From Cellulomonas sp. APG4 (lineage in GTDB: Bacteria; Actinomycetota; Actinomycetes; Actinomycetales; Cellulomonadaceae), in NCBI RefSeq assembly GCF_009996735.1, contig NZ_JAACYI010000001.1, positions 318,522-382,521 on the forward strand: a stretch of 64,000 nt of DNA, in the 5' to 3' direction. The notes under the pieces are model-generated. The model had not been told where the DNA came from, searched no databases, and saw only the letters and a list, made by a program, of their open reading frames with translations. Positions 37,312 through 46,656 of the stretch are shown piece after piece; position 1 is the first letter of the stretch, and each line of letters opens with the position of its first letter. The position numbers were made by a program, and so were the translations under genes.

Positions 37312-37794
37312 TCAGCGCTTGGAGTACTGGGGCGCCTTGCGGGCCTTCTTGAGACCGGCCTTCTTGCGCTCGACGACGCGCGCGTCACGCGTGAGGAAGC
37401 CCGCCTTCTTGAGCGCCGGGCGGTTGCTCTCCGCGTCGATCGCGTTCAGCGCACGGGCGATGCCGAGGCGCAGCGCACCGGCCTGGCCGGACACCCCGCC
37501 GCCGTCGATGCGCGCGATCACGTCGAAGCGGCCCTCGACGTCGACGAGCTTCAGCGGGCTGTTCACCAGCTGCTGGTGGACCTTGTTCGGGAAGTACTCC
37601 TCGAGCGTGCGCCCGTTGATCTTCCACTGGCCCGAACCGGGGACGAGGCGCACACGCGCCACGGCCTCCTTGCGCCGGCCGAGCGCCTGCCCGGGGGCGG
37701 TGAGGCTCTGGCCCCGGCCCGTGGGGGCCACGGTCTCGGAGGTGTAGCTCGAGGGGGTCTCCTCGACCTCGGTGTCTGCGGTGGTGTCGGCCAC
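37312..37794 (-). CDS. rpsI: 30S ribosomal protein S9
   Basis: The 160-residue S9 ends in the typical [12 protein letters not shown] tail that reaches the P-site tRNA. The conserved core [12 protein letters not shown] starts at about residue 39, after an acidic Thr/Glu-rich N-terminal extension common in actinobacteria. GTG 37794 lies 34 bases after the rplM stop. Confidence 0.98.
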   Translation of the reverse strand: MADTTADTEVEETPSSYTSETVAPTGRGQSLTAPGQALGRRKEAVARVRLVPGSGQWKINGRTLEEYFPNKVHQQLVNSPLKLVDVEGRFDVIARIDGGGVSGQAGALRLGIARALNAIDAESNRPALKKAGFLTRDARVVERKKAGLKKARKAPQYSKR

Positions 37795-37828
37795 TGGTGG
37801 TGTCCTCGCGTCCTGGGTGGGTGGTGCC

Positions 37829-38281
37829 TCAGGCCTTGGCCTGGGCGACCTGGGTGATCTCGAAGGGCTGGGGCTTCTGCGCCGCGTGCGGGTGCTCCGG
37901 TCCGGCGTAGACCTTGAGCTTGCCGATCTGGTTGCGGCCGAGCGAGGTCTTGGGGAGCATGCCGCGCACGGCCTTCTCCACCGCACGCTCGGGCTTCTTC
38001 GCGAGCAGCTCCGAGTAGGGCACCGCGCGCAGACCGCCCGGGTAGCCCGAGTGGCGGTAGGCGAGCTTCTGCTCGCGCTTGTTGCCGGTCAGCGCCACCT
38101 TGTCCGCGTTGACGACGATGACGAAGTCACCGTTGTCCACGTGGGGCGCGAAGGTCGCCTTGTGCTTGCCGCGCAGCAGCGTCGCGACCTGGGAGGCGAG
38201 GCGGCCGAGGACGACGTCGGTCGCGTCGATGACGTGCCAGGTCCGCTCGACGTCGCCGGGCTTCGGGGTGTACGTGCGCAC
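37829..38281 (-). CDS. rplM: 50S ribosomal protein L13
   Basis: The 150-residue L13 is an early 50S assembly protein. It starts [19 protein letters not shown] and has the conserved LGRLAS and [12 protein letters not shown] motifs. GTG 38281 follows GAAGG. It leads the rplM-rpsI operon from a promoter about 145 bases upstream, leaving a long leader. Confidence 0.98.
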   Translation of the reverse strand: MRTYTPKPGDVERTWHVIDATDVVLGRLASQVATLLRGKHKATFAPHVDNGDFVIVVNADKVALTGNKREQKLAYRHSGYPGGLRAVPYSELLAKKPERAVEKAVRGMLPKTSLGRNQIGKLKVYAGPEHPHAAQKPQPFEITQVAQAKA

Positions 38282-38432
38282 GGGTCGTAGCCTTCGTTTC
38301 GGTGGTGCTGAATGAGTGGCACCGGGCCGACCGCGCCGCGCGTTCGCACGCACCGCTCAGGTGGGACCCGATGGGGTCGTGACATCCATGCGCATACCGC
38401 GAGGGCACGCCTAGGACGCACAACGACACGCC

Positions 38433-38462
38433 AGAGTACCCGCCGCCTCGCCGGGGGGTCAA
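38433..38462 (-). promoter_or_regulatory. rplM-rpsI promoter
   Basis: TTGACC (38462-38457), an 18-base spacer and TACTCT (38438-38433) on the minus strand predict a start near 38426 and a leader of about 145 bases. Confidence 0.75.
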
Positions 38463-38481
38463 AACGTGCTCGGGCGCCCGG

Positions 38482-40170
38482 TCAGCGGGCCCGCCGCACG
38501 CGCGCGACGTCCCACACCGCCTCGGGCGTCTCGACCACCTCGCCGTCGGCGCCGAACACCAGGAACCTGTCGAAGCCCCGCGCGAACCACCTGTCGTGCG
38601 TCACTGCGACGACCGTGCCCTCGAAGGCCTCGAGGCCGCGCTCGAGGGCCTCCGCGGAGTGCAGGTCGAGGTTGTCGGTCGGCTCGTCCAGCAGCAGCAG
38701 GGTCGCGCCGCCGAGCTCGAGCAGCAGGATCTCGAACCGTGCCTGCTGGCCACCCGAGAGCGTCCCGTACGTCTGCTCGGCCGCCGCCACGAGCTCGTAG
38801 CGGTCGAGCGCCTTGCTCGCCTGCTCCCGCCCCATTCCCGCCCTGGCCCCCTCTCCCCGGTGCAGGATCTCGAGCAGAGTACGGTCTGCGAGCTCGGGGT
38901 GGACGTCGTCCTGTGCGAACCACCCGGGACGCACGCGAGAGCCGAGCGTGACGCGACCGGTGTGCCGCACGGGCTCCGCGCCACGCGTGCCGGCGCCGAC
39001 CGGACCCTGGGCCGGGTCGGGGTCGCTCCCGCCGGCCGCGAGCAGCCGGAGGAAGTGGGACTTGCCCGACCCGTTCGAGCCGAGCACCGCGACCCGCTCA
39101 CCGAACCAGACCTCGAGGTCGAAGGGCCGCATCAGATCGGTGAGCTCGAGGCCCTCCGCCACGACGGCACGCTTGGCCGTGCGCCCACCCACGAGCCTGA
39201 CGCGGACGTCCTGCTCGCGCGCCATCACCGGCGGCGGACCGGCCTCCTCGAACTTGCGCAGGCGGGTCTGGGCCGCCTGGTAGCGCGAGGCGAGCCCGTC
39301 GTTGAACGCCGCCTTCGTCCGCAGGGTGTGCACGAGGTCGCGGAGCTTGGACCGCTCCTCCTCCCAGCGCCGCGTCAGCTCGGCGGACCGCGCGACCCGG
39401 TCGGCGCGCGCCCGGCCGAAGGTCGCGAACCCCGCGCCGTGCACCCACAGCGTGGAGCCCGCCGGCGTGGGCTCCAGGCTCGCGACCTGGGTCGCGGAGC
39501 GCGCCAGGAGCTCACGGTCGTGGCTCACGAAGAGGACGGTCTTGGGCGAGGCCGCGAGCTGCTCCTCGAGCCAGCGCTTCGTCGGCACGTCCAGGTAGTT
39601 GTCCGGCTCGTCGAGCAGGAGCACCTCGTCGGGACCGCGGAGCAGGGCCTCGAGCACGAGACGCTTCTGCTCACCGCCGGACAGGCTGCGCACCTCGCGG
39701 TGCTGGGCACGCTCGAAGGGCGTCGAGAGGACGGCGTCGGTCGCCTTGTCCCAGCCCACCTCGGACTCGTAGCCCCCGACGTCGGCCCAGTCCGCGAGCG
39801 CCTGGGCGTAGCGCATCTGGGTCGGCTCGTCGTCGACCTCCATCATCGCGAGCTCGGCGGCCGTCAGCTCGGTCGCGGCGGAGGCGACCGCCGGCGGCGC
39901 CAGGGCCGCGAGGAGATCGCGCACCGAGCGGTCGTCGTCGATCCTTCCGACCATCTGGCGCATCACGCCGAGACCGCCGCTGCGCACGACTCCACCGGAA
40001 TGTGGCTGCTCGTCGCCCGCGACGATGCGCAGCAGCGTCGTCTTGCCGGCACCGTTGGGACCGACCAGCGCCACCTTCGCCCCGTCGGCCACCCGCAGGT
40101 CCACGTCGGAGAGCAGCGGACGCCCGTCGGGCAGCACGTAGCCGACGCCGGAGATGTCGAGGTGGCCCAT
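38482..40170 (-). CDS. ABC-F family ATPase
   Basis: The 562-residue protein has two ATP-binding cassettes and no membrane domain. Cassette 1 has GPNGAGKTT, LSGGEQKR and LLLDEPDNYLD. The helical linker at about 240-320 is followed by cassette 2 with GSNGSGKSH, LSGGQQAR and LLLDEPTDNLD. ABC-F proteins act on the ribosome, either in translation control or as antibiotic protection. The second Walker A ends in His rather than Thr. The substrate state and resistance role cannot be told from sequence. Confidence 0.93.
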   Translation of the reverse strand: MGHLDISGVGYVLPDGRPLLSDVDLRVADGAKVALVGPNGAGKTTLLRIVAGDEQPHSGGVVRSGGLGVMRQMVGRIDDDRSVRDLLAALAPPAVASAATELTAAELAMMEVDDEPTQMRYAQALADWADVGGYESEVGWDKATDAVLSTPFERAQHREVRSLSGGEQKRLVLEALLRGPDEVLLLDEPDNYLDVPTKRWLEEQLAASPKTVLFVSHDRELLARSATQVASLEPTPAGSTLWVHGAGFATFGRARADRVARSAELTRRWEEERSKLRDLVHTLRTKAAFNDGLASRYQAAQTRLRKFEEAGPPPVMAREQDVRVRLVGGRTAKRAVVAEGLELTDLMRPFDLEVWFGERVAVLGSNGSGKSHFLRLLAAGGSDPDPAQGPVGAGTRGAEPVRHTGRVTLGSRVRPGWFAQDDVHPELADRTLLEILHRGEGARAGMGREQASKALDRYELVAAAEQTYGTLSGGQQARFEILLLELGGATLLLLDEPTDNLDLHSAEALERGLEAFEGTVVAVTHDRWFARGFDRFLVFGADGEVVETPEAVWDVARVRRAR

Positions 40171-40263
40171 GGGTCCAGTCTCCCCGTGCGCGCCCCTGTG
40201 CGGCGAACGGATTGCGGGCTCCTGCGGATGCGCACGCCACCGTCGGGTGCCACCGTGGACGGC

Positions 40264-40686
40264 ATGAGCACCGACGACGGCGACACCCCGGCCACGAGCC
40301 CGGCCCCCGAGCAGGTGGCCGAGGGCGACACCAACCAGCTCGACGCCCAGGAGACCCTGGTCGACCGCGGGACCGAGGACGTGCTCGACGAGGGCTACGT
40401 GCCGCCCGACCGCCCGCCGAACCCCCACCGGCTCGAGACCGAGGTCGAGCAGCTCGAGGGCGAGAACCTCGACGAGCGGCTCGCGCAGGAGGAGCCGGAG
40501 GTCTGGGAGGCCGAGGGACCGGCGGCTGGCGCGCGCGAGCCCGACCGCGCGGGGCGCCTCGCCGCCGACTCGACCGAGGCCAGCGGCGACACCGCGACGA
40601 GCCTCATGGCCGTCGACGAGGGCATCTCGGGCGGTGCCGCGAGCGCCGAGGAGGCCGCCGTGCACGTGCTCGACGAGGACCGCTGA
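40264..40686 (+). CDS. DUF5709 family protein
   Basis: The 140-residue acidic protein carries the DUF5709 pattern: LVDRGTEDVLDEGYVPPDRPP, EGENLDERLAQEEPEVW and a C-terminal HVLDEDR. The family is actinobacterial and its function is unknown. It has no signal peptide or membrane segment and is predicted to be largely disordered. It is divergent from the ABC-F gene and convergent with truA, three bases apart. Confidence 0.85.
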   Translation: MSTDDGDTPATSPAPEQVAEGDTNQLDAQETLVDRGTEDVLDEGYVPPDRPPNPHRLETEVEQLEGENLDERLAQEEPEVWEAEGPAAGAREPDRAGRLAADSTEASGDTATSLMAVDEGISGGAASAEEAAVHVLDEDR

Positions 40687-40689
40687 GCG

Positions 40690-41598
40690 TCAGCGCGTGA
40701 CGACCTCGTGCGCCTCGCGGCGCGCACGAGTCACCCGGGCGCGCTCGGCGAGCCGGCCGTCCTCGGGGTAGGTGACCTCCTCGAGGGTCAGCCCGTGCGC
40801 GGGTGCCGTCGGAGCCGCGGCCTCGCGCCTGCGCAGCTCGAGCAGCCCCGCGACCCAGGAGCTCTCGCGACGGCCCTCGCCGACGGCGAGCAACGCGCCC
40901 ATCAGCGCGCGGACCATCGAGTGGCAGAACGCGTCGGCCGCCACGGTCGCGACCACCAGGCCGACGTCCGGCCCTTCGGACGGCCGCTCGACGTCGAGCC
41001 GCTCGAGCGTCCGGATGGTGGTGGCGCCGGGCCGAGGACGGCAGAAGGCCGCGAAGTCGTGGCGCCCGACGAGCCGGCGCGCCGCGGAGGCCATGGCGGC
41101 CACGTCGAGCGGGCGGCGGTGCTGGACGACGGACGCCCGGCGAAGGGGGTCGACGCACTCGGGTCGGTCGGCGAGCCGGTAGTCGTAGCGCCTGGCGAGG
41201 GCCGAGAACCGTGCGTCGAACCCCGCAGGCGCGGGGGCCGCCCGGTGCACGACGACGTCCGGCGGCAGCACCCCCGTGAGCCGACGGACGAGGGCGGGGC
41301 CGGGCTCGAGCTCGAGGCGCCCCCGGACCGCGGCCCACGTGTCCGGGCCGACGTCGACGTGGGCGACCTGGCCGCGGGCGTGCACCCCCGCGTCGGTGCG
41401 TCCCGCGACCGTGAGCCGGGGCGGCGGTGTCCGCAGCACGGTGCCGAGTGCGGTCTCGAGCGTCCCCTGGACCGTCCGCAGCCCGGGCTGAGTCGCCCAG
41501 CCCGCGAAGTGGGTGCCGTCGTAGGCAAGGTCGAGCCGGATGCGCAGCGACGCGTCGTCCGGCGGCACGGACGGAGCGGAGGGGGCGGGGCCGGTCAC
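40690..41598 (-). CDS. truA: tRNA pseudouridine(38-40) synthase TruA
   Basis: The 302-residue TruA has the catalytic Asp69 in AGRTDAGVHARGQV and the C-terminal FCHSMVRALMGAL. In many actinobacteria truA follows rplQ. Here a hydrolase and a ROK kinase lie between them. A TACCGT (41610-41605) ends six bases before GTG 41598, so the transcript is probably leaderless. Confidence 0.96.
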   Translation of the reverse strand: MTGPAPSAPSVPPDDASLRIRLDLAYDGTHFAGWATQPGLRTVQGTLETALGTVLRTPPPRLTVAGRTDAGVHARGQVAHVDVGPDTWAAVRGRLELEPGPALVRRLTGVLPPDVVVHRAAPAPAGFDARFSALARRYDYRLADRPECVDPLRRASVVQHRRPLDVAAMASAARRLVGRHDFAAFCRPRPGATTIRTLERLDVERPSEGPDVGLVVATVAADAFCHSMVRALMGALLAVGEGRRESSWVAGLLELRRREAAAPTAPAHGLTLEEVTYPEDGRLAERARVTRARREAHEVVTR

Positions 41599-41656
41599 CG
41601 GGCCACGGTACCGACCCCGCGTCGCACGCCGCTGGCGGGTGGTGTGCGCCCGCGCC

Positions 41657-41662
41657 TATCGT
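41657..41662 (+). promoter_or_regulatory. -10 element of the ROK kinase gene (leaderless)
   Basis: TATCGT ends six bases before GTG 41669. No ribosome-binding site is visible. Confidence 0.5.
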
Positions 41663-41668
41663 CGGGCC

Positions 41669-42448
41669 GTGAACGGTGGCGTCGACGAGGGTCGCACCCT
41701 CGCGGTCGACTGCGGCGGTGGCGGCATCAAGGCCTCGGTGCTCGACGCGGCGGGCACCCTCCACGTGCCGCCCGTGCGCGTCCCCACGCCCTACCCGCTC
41801 CCACCCGAGCGACTCGTCGCCACCGTCGTGGAGCTCGCAGGCGGTCTTCCCGCGGCAGACCGCGCCACGGTGGGCATGCCCGGCATGATCCGCCACGGGG
41901 TGGTCATCGCTACCCCGCACTACGTGACCCGTAGCGGACCCCGGAGCCGCGTCGACCCCGACCTCGTGGCCGTGTGGGCGGGACGCGACATGGCGGCCGC
42001 GTTCGGTGAAGCGCTCGGTATGCCGACGCTCGTGCTCAACGACGCCGAGGTCCACGGCGCGGGGGTCGTCGCGGGCTCCGGGCTCGAGCTGGTCCTCACC
42101 CTCGGCACCGGCCTCGGCTCCGCGCTGTTCGACGGAGGAGTGCTCGCCCCCCACCTCGAGCTCTCGCACGCCCCGGTGCGCTGGGGCGTCACCTACGACG
42201 CCTACCTCGGCGAGCACGAACGTCGCAGGCTGGGCGACGCCGCGTGGTCACGGCGCGTGCGACGTGCCGTCGAGGGGCTACGCCCCGTCGTCCACTGGGA
42301 CAGGCTGTACATCGGTGGCGGCAACGCCCGCCGCATCCGTCCGACCACGGTCGAGGCCCTGGGGGACGACGTCGTCGTCGTGCCCAACTCAGCCGGGATC
42401 GTGGGCGGCGTCCGCGCGTGGCAGCTCCCCCGGGGCGGGGCCGACTGA
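41669..42448 (+). CDS. ROK-family kinase, polyphosphate-glucokinase-like
   Basis: The 259-residue protein has the ROK phosphate loops VDCGGGGIKASVLD (13-26) and LTLGTGLGSALF (143-154), and the catalytic Asp125 in LNDAEVHG. Like actinobacterial polyphosphate glucokinases it is short and lacks the ROK zinc motif. Phosphate donor and sugar are not certain. The last 60 bases overlap the 3' end of the hydrolase gene on the other strand. Confidence 0.85.
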   Translation: MNGGVDEGRTLAVDCGGGGIKASVLDAAGTLHVPPVRVPTPYPLPPERLVATVVELAGGLPAADRATVGMPGMIRHGVVIATPHYVTRSGPRSRVDPDLVAVWAGRDMAAAFGEALGMPTLVLNDAEVHGAGVVAGSGLELVLTLGTGLGSALFDGGVLAPHLELSHAPVRWGVTYDAYLGEHERRRLGDAAWSRRVRRAVEGLRPVVHWDRLYIGGGNARRIRPTTVEALGDDVVVVPNSAGIVGGVRAWQLPRGGAD

Positions 42449-43165
42449 ACCGGTCGACAGCTCGTCGAGCGCCTCGAGCACCACGCGGGTGAACGCCACC
42501 GGCCTGACGAGGTTGACCAGGTGGGTGGCACCGGGCACAAGGACGCGGCGCGCCTCGGGGCGCGCGCGAAGGTAGGCGCCCTCCCCCGCCCGGAAGTGGT
42601 CCCAGCGCCCGCTGACGAGCCACACCGGGCACCGCAGCCGGGCGAGGTCGCCGAGGACGTCCAGGCGTGGGACCTCACCCAGGAGGTCGACCATGACGTC
42701 CAGCGCGAACCCGCCCTCGGCCAGCGCGGCTGCCCCGTCGGGGGGCAACGCACGGTCGACGAGCGCCTGGTTGAGCCACGCACCCCTGTCCGGCAGCCGG
42801 GCGATGAGGCGCGCAGCCGTCCGCCACGCGGTCGTCACGGCCTGGTCGGGACGTGTGCTGCAGCCCGCCGCGACGAGACCCGCGACGCGCTGCGGGGTGC
42901 GCGCCGCGGCCGCGATGCCCAGGTAACCCCCCAGGCTGAGGCCGACGACCAGGGCGGGCGTACCGAGCCGTTCGAGCTCCGCCTCGATCGTCGCGAGCGC
43001 GGTGTCGACGGCGAACCGCTCGCCACGGCGGCGACCGTGGCCCGGGAGGTCGATCGCGTGTGCCCGGTGACCGGCTCGCCGGAGCGCGTCGAGCTGCGGC
43101 GACCACATGGTCCGCGACGCGCGCGCCCCGTGGAGCAGCAGCACGGGCGGGCTCTCGGGTAGCAC
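42389..43165 (-). CDS. Alpha/beta hydrolase
   Basis: The 258-residue enzyme has the alpha/beta hydrolase triad: Ser77 in GLSLGG, Asp189 in SGRWDHF and His215 in PGATHLV, with the oxyanion HG in LLHGARAS. The Pro/Ala-rich tail after about residue 230 overlaps the ROK kinase gene and is not part of the fold. Substrate is unknown. GTG 43165 starts 28 bases after the ribosomal-block terminator hairpin. Confidence 0.9.
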   Translation of the reverse strand: MLPESPPVLLLHGARASRTMWSPQLDALRRAGHRAHAIDLPGHGRRRGERFAVDTALATIEAELERLGTPALVVGLSLGGYLGIAAAARTPQRVAGLVAAGCSTRPDQAVTTAWRTAARLIARLPDRGAWLNQALVDRALPPDGAAALAEGGFALDVMVDLLGEVPRLDVLGDLARLRCPVWLVSGRWDHFRAGEGAYLRARPEARRVLVPGATHLVNLVRPVAFTRVVLEALDELSTGSVGPAPGELPRADAAHDPG

Positions 43166-43192
43166 TCGACCACGCTACCGAGGCCGGGGACG

Positions 43193-43228
43193 ACGCAGGG
43201 CCCGGACCGCGCGGTCCGGGCCCTGCGT
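43193..43228 (-). terminator. Terminator of the alpha operon
   Basis: A perfect 36-base palindrome (18-base arms, 43193-43210 and 43211-43228) lies 12 bases after the rplQ stop. It ends the roughly 20-kb minus-strand ribosomal block. Confidence 0.9.
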
Positions 43229-43239
43229 GCGACGCGTTG

Positions 43240-43779
43240 TCAGGCCTTGGCGTCGTCCGTCGACGTCTCGGCGTCGCCGGTCGCCTCGGGCTCGACGACG
43301 GTCGACTCCTCGGCGGTCGGCTCGGCGGCCGTCGTCTCGGCGGCTGCCTCGGCCTCCGTCGGCTTCACCGCGCGCTTGGTGGCCTTCTCGGCCTCGCGCA
43401 CCGTCGCCTGCTTCGGGCTGACCGGCTCGAGGACGAGCTCGATGACCGCCATGGGGGCGTTGTCACCCTTGCGGTTGCCGACCTTGGTGATGCGCGTGTA
43501 GCCACCCTGACGCTCGGCCATCGCGGGAGCGATCTCGGTGAAGAGCTCGTGCACGACGCTCTTGTCACGGACGACGGTCAGCACGCGACGGCGCGAGTGC
43601 AGGTCACCGCGCTTGGCGAACGTGATCATCCGCTCCGCGAGCGGCCGCAGGCGCTTCGCCTTGGTCTCGGTCGTGGTGATCCGGCGGTGCTCGAACAGGC
43701 TCGTCGCCAGGTTGGCGAGGATGCGCCGCTCGTGCGCCGGGCCACCTCCGAGCCGCGGACCCTTGGTGGGCGTGGGCAT
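43240..43779 (-). CDS. rplQ: 50S ribosomal protein L17
   Basis: The 179-residue L17 has the core [25 protein letters not shown] (in parts) through residue about 120. A 55-residue Ala/Glu/Thr-rich acidic tail, absent from E. coli L17 (127 residues), follows. ATG 43779 is 68 bases after the rpoA stop. Confidence 0.98.
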   Translation of the reverse strand: MPTPTKGPRLGGGPAHERRILANLATSLFEHRRITTTETKAKRLRPLAERMITFAKRGDLHSRRRVLTVVRDKSVVHELFTEIAPAMAERQGGYTRITKVGNRKGDNAPMAVIELVLEPVSPKQATVREAEKATKRAVKPTEAEAAAETTAAEPTAEESTVVEPEATGDAETSTDDAKA

Positions 43780-43847
43780 GGTCTGTTCTCCTCAGTTCTC
43801 GAAGATCCTGGGACCGTCCGGGCCTCGCCCGGCGGTCCTCCACGGCA

Positions 43848-44852
43848 TCAGGACAGCTCGTCCTCGGTGTACTCGGCCTCGTCGTAGTAGGCCGCCGACG
43901 ACGGGTCGAAGTCGATCGGGCTGTCCTTGAGGGACAGACCGAGGCCGGCGAGCTTCTCCTTGACCTCGGTGATGGACTTCGCACCGAAGTTGCGGATGTC
44001 GAGCAGGTCGGCCTCGCTGCGCGCCACGAGCTCACCCACGGTGTGGATGCCCTCGCGCTTGAGGCAGTTGTACGAGCGGATCGTGAGCTGGAGCTCCTCG
44101 ACCGGGAGCGCGAGGTCTGCGGCGAGCGCGGCGTCGGTCGGCGACGGGCCGATCTCGATGCCCTCCGCCTCGACGTTCAGCTCGCGGGCGAGGCCGAACA
44201 GCTCGACGAGGGTCTTGCCCGCCGAGGCGAGCGCGTCGCGCGGGCTGATCGCCGCCTTGGTCTCGACGTCGACGACGAGCTTGTCGAAGTCCGTCCGCTG
44301 CTCGACACGCGTGGCCTCGACCTTGTAGGTCACCTTGAGGACCGGGGAGTAGATCGAGTCCACGGGGACGCGACCGATCTCGGTCTCGTACGACTTGTTC
44401 TGCTGGGCGGAGACGTAACCGCGGCCGCGCTCGACCGTGAGCTCGATCTCGAGCTTGCCCTTGCCGTTGAGCGTGGCGATGTGCAGGTCGGGGTTGTGCA
44501 CCTCGACACCCGCGGGCGGCGTGATGTCGGCGGCCGTGACCGTCCCGGGGCCCTGCTTGCGCAGGTACATCACCACGGGCTCGTCGTTCTCGGACGAGAC
44601 CACGAGCTCCTTGATGTTCAGGATGATCTCGGTGACGTCCTCCTTGGCACCCGTCACCGTGCTGAACTCGTGGAGCACGCCGTCGATGCGGATGCTCGTC
44701 ACGGCGGCGCCGGGGATCGACGAGAGCAGGGTGCGGCGCAGGGAGTTGCCGAGGGTGTAGCCGAAGCCGGGCTCGAGCGGCTCGATGACGAACCGCGAGC
44801 GGTGCTCGGAGATGACCTCTTCGGTCAGGGTGGGGCGCTGTGCGATCAGCAC
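43848..44852 (-). CDS. rpoA: RNA polymerase alpha subunit
   Basis: The 334-residue alpha subunit has an N-terminal dimerisation/assembly domain (1-230: [22 protein letters not shown] in parts). The C-terminal DNA-binding domain has [19 protein letters not shown]. The acidic end [10 protein letters not shown] is usual for the group. GTG 44852 is the start. It lies downstream of rpsK across a hairpin. Confidence 0.99.
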   Translation of the reverse strand: MLIAQRPTLTEEVISEHRSRFVIEPLEPGFGYTLGNSLRRTLLSSIPGAAVTSIRIDGVLHEFSTVTGAKEDVTEIILNIKELVVSSENDEPVVMYLRKQGPGTVTAADITPPAGVEVHNPDLHIATLNGKGKLEIELTVERGRGYVSAQQNKSYETEIGRVPVDSIYSPVLKVTYKVEATRVEQRTDFDKLVVDVETKAAISPRDALASAGKTLVELFGLARELNVEAEGIEIGPSPTDAALAADLALPVEELQLTIRSYNCLKREGIHTVGELVARSEADLLDIRNFGAKSITEVKEKLAGLGLSLKDSPIDFDPSSAAYYDEAEYTEDELS

Positions 44853-44958
44853 GGTGGGTGTCCTCTCAGTGTGCGTCCGCCATATGACGCATCACGGGTC
44901 CCGTGGGTCTCTGTCCACCCGCGGGGGTCCTGCAGGCGGCCCGCGAAGGGCCTGCCGC

Positions 44959-44984
44959 GCCGGGGCACCCGGAGGTGCCCCGGC
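44959..44984 (-). terminator. Hairpin between rpsK and rpoA
   Basis: Eleven-base arms (44959-44969 and 44974-44984) with a four-base loop begin nine bases after the rpsK stop. It may be a partial terminator or processing site that lowers rpoA relative to the ribosomal proteins. Confidence 0.65.
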
Positions 44985-44992
44985 ACGGGTGG

Positions 44993-45397
44993 TCAGACGC
45001 GCCGACGCTTCGGCGGCCGGCAGCCGTTGTGCGCCTGGGGCGTGACGTCCTGGATCGAGCCGACCTCGAGGCCGGTCGCCTGGAGCGAGCGGATCGCCGT
45101 CTCGCGACCCGAACCCGGGCCCTTGACGAAGACGTCGACCTTCTTCATGCCGTGCTCCTGCGCACGGCGGGCGGCGGCCTCGGCAGCGAGCTGGGCGGCG
45201 AACGGGGTCGACTTGCGCGAACCCTTGAAGCCGACCTGGCCCGAGGAGGCCCAGGCGATCACGGCCCCGGACGGGTCGGTGATCGAGACGATCGTGTTGT
45301 TGAACGTGCTCTTGATGTGGGCCTGGCCCACGGCGACGTTCTTCTTCTCCTTGCGACGCGGCTTGCGTGCCGCCGAGGTGCGGGTCTTGGGAGGCAT
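44993..45397 (-). CDS. rpsK: 30S ribosomal protein S11
   Basis: The 134-residue S11 has [18 protein letters not shown] and the C-terminal [16 protein letters not shown] near the mRNA exit platform. ATG 45397 lies 78 bases after the rpsM stop. Confidence 0.99.
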   Translation of the reverse strand: MPPKTRTSAARKPRRKEKKNVAVGQAHIKSTFNNTIVSITDPSGAVIAWASSGQVGFKGSRKSTPFAAQLAAEAAARRAQEHGMKKVDVFVKGPGSGRETAIRSLQATGLEVGSIQDVTPQAHNGCRPPKRRRV

Positions 45398-45475
45398 GGG
45401 AGTCCTTTGTCTGGTCTGAGGTCGTCGGACCGCCGCGGTCGGGAGCGTGCCCGTGCACCCGCGGCGGACTGCTGG

Positions 45476-45856
45476 CTACTTGCGCCCGGCCTTCTTCTTG
45501 CCGGCCACGGTGCGCTTCGGGCCCTTGCGGGTACGCGCGTTGGTCTTGGTGCGCTGCCCGCGCACGGGAAGACCGCGGCGGTGGCGAATGCCCTCGTAGC
45601 TGCCGATCTCGACCTTGCGACGGATGTCCGCGGCGACCTCGCGGCGCAGGTCACCCTCGAGCTTGTAGCTGCCCTCGAGGTGGTCACGCAGCGCCACGAG
45701 CTCGGCGTCGCCGAGGTCCTTGACGCGCAGGTCCGGGCTGATCCCGGTGGCGGCCAGCGTCTGCTGGGCGCGGGTACGGCCGACGCCGTAGATGTAGGTG
45801 AGCGCAACCTCGAGCCGCTTGTCGCGGGGGAGGTCGACGCCGACGAGACGTGCCAT
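45476..45856 (-). CDS. rpsM: 30S ribosomal protein S13
   Basis: The 126-residue S13 has the family core [22 protein letters not shown] and the C-terminal [18 protein letters not shown] with basic tail. ATG 45856 is used; the longer in-frame extension (to 45895) has no ribosome-binding site. Confidence 0.99.
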   Translation of the reverse strand: MARLVGVDLPRDKRLEVALTYIYGVGRTRAQQTLAATGISPDLRVKDLGDAELVALRDHLEGSYKLEGDLRREVAADIRRKVEIGSYEGIRHRRGLPVRGQRTKTNARTRKGPKRTVAGKKKAGRK

Positions 45857-46008
45857 GTGCCAGTGCTCCTGTACTGCGTCGGAGGTCTTCCGCACGGCCT
45901 CCCCGCTGTCCGCGGGCCCCGGCCTCCGACCGGGGGTTGCGTCACGAGGACGCTGACCGTGCGCTGGTCCGGCCCCGCGACGCGGGTCCGGGTGTCACTG
46001 CTCGACCT

Positions 46009-46046
46009 GCCAGGGCTGGGCCCCGGCGCCGGGGCTCAGCCCTGGC
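46009..46046 (-). terminator. Long hairpin across the rpmJ stop codon
   Basis: Arms of 10 plus 8 bases (46009-46018, 46020-46027 and 46028-46035, 46037-46046) are interrupted by one mismatch. The stem overlaps the last codons and the stop codon of rpmJ, between it and rpsM. It may attenuate the alpha operon. Confidence 0.65.
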
Positions 46047-46149
46047 GCTGCTTGTGGCGCAGGTTGTCGCAGATGACCATCACGCGACCGTGCCGGCGGA
46101 TCACCTTGCACTTGTCGCAGATCTTCTTGACGCTGGGCTTGACCTTCAT
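46036..46149 (-). CDS. rpmJ: 50S ribosomal protein L36
   Basis: Reading the strand by hand gives 37 residues, [20 protein letters not shown] followed by [17 protein letters not shown]. This is the zinc-ribbon form (Cys11, Cys14, Cys27, His32). ATG 46149 follows GGAGGAACG. It lies between infA and rpsM, the standard bacterial order. Confidence 0.97.
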   Translation of the reverse strand: MKVKPSVKKICDKCKVIRRHGRVMVICDNLRHKQRQG

Positions 46150-46233
46150 GCTCGTTCCTCCGCCGCCGCACGCGCGCACGAGTGCGACGGGCGGCAGTGT
46201 CGATTCGGGATGATCAGCTGATCACCGGCGGAC

Positions 46234-46455
46234 TTACTTGTAGCGGTAGACGATCCGACCGCGGGACAGGTCGTACGGGCTCAGCTCGACCACGACCCGG
46301 TCCTCGGGGAGGATCCGGATGTAGTGCTGTCGCATCTTGCCCGAGATGTGAGCCAGAACCTTGTGACCGTTGGCCAGCTCCACGCGGAACATCGCGTTCG
46401 GCAGGGCCTCGACCACGCTGCCCTCGATCTCGATGACACCGTCCTTCTTCGCCAT
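46234..46455 (-). CDS. infA: Translation initiation factor IF-1
   Basis: The 73-residue OB-fold protein starts [20 protein letters not shown] and ends [10 protein letters not shown], as in other actinobacteria. ATG 46455 follows GCGGAGG. A promoter with TAGGAT lies about 160 bases upstream. Confidence 0.99.
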   Translation of the reverse strand: MAKKDGVIEIEGSVVEALPNAMFRVELANGHKVLAHISGKMRQHYIRILPEDRVVVELSPYDLSRGRIVYRYK

Positions 46456-46622
46456 GTCCTCCGCTAACTGTGTGACTACCTGTGGGGTGGAGCACCTCGC
46501 CCGGCGCGTCGCAGCCGTCGGCCACGCGTGTCTTGCGAGGATCGGGTCGCGCGCCGTGGTCCGGCCACCGAGCCTCTCGAGGCATCGGATGTGGATGGCA
46601 GGGCACACGCACCCGACGGATC

Positions 46623-46652
46623 ATCCTACGGCATAGCGCCGAGGACGAGAAA
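46623..46652 (-). promoter_or_regulatory. Probable infA-rpmJ-rpsM promoter
   Basis: On the minus strand TAGGAT (46628-46623) is preceded after 18 bases by TTTCTC (46652-46647). It lies just after the map stop. The 160-base leader (46456-46616) holds no other gene. Confidence 0.55.
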
Positions 46653-46656
46653 CGCG

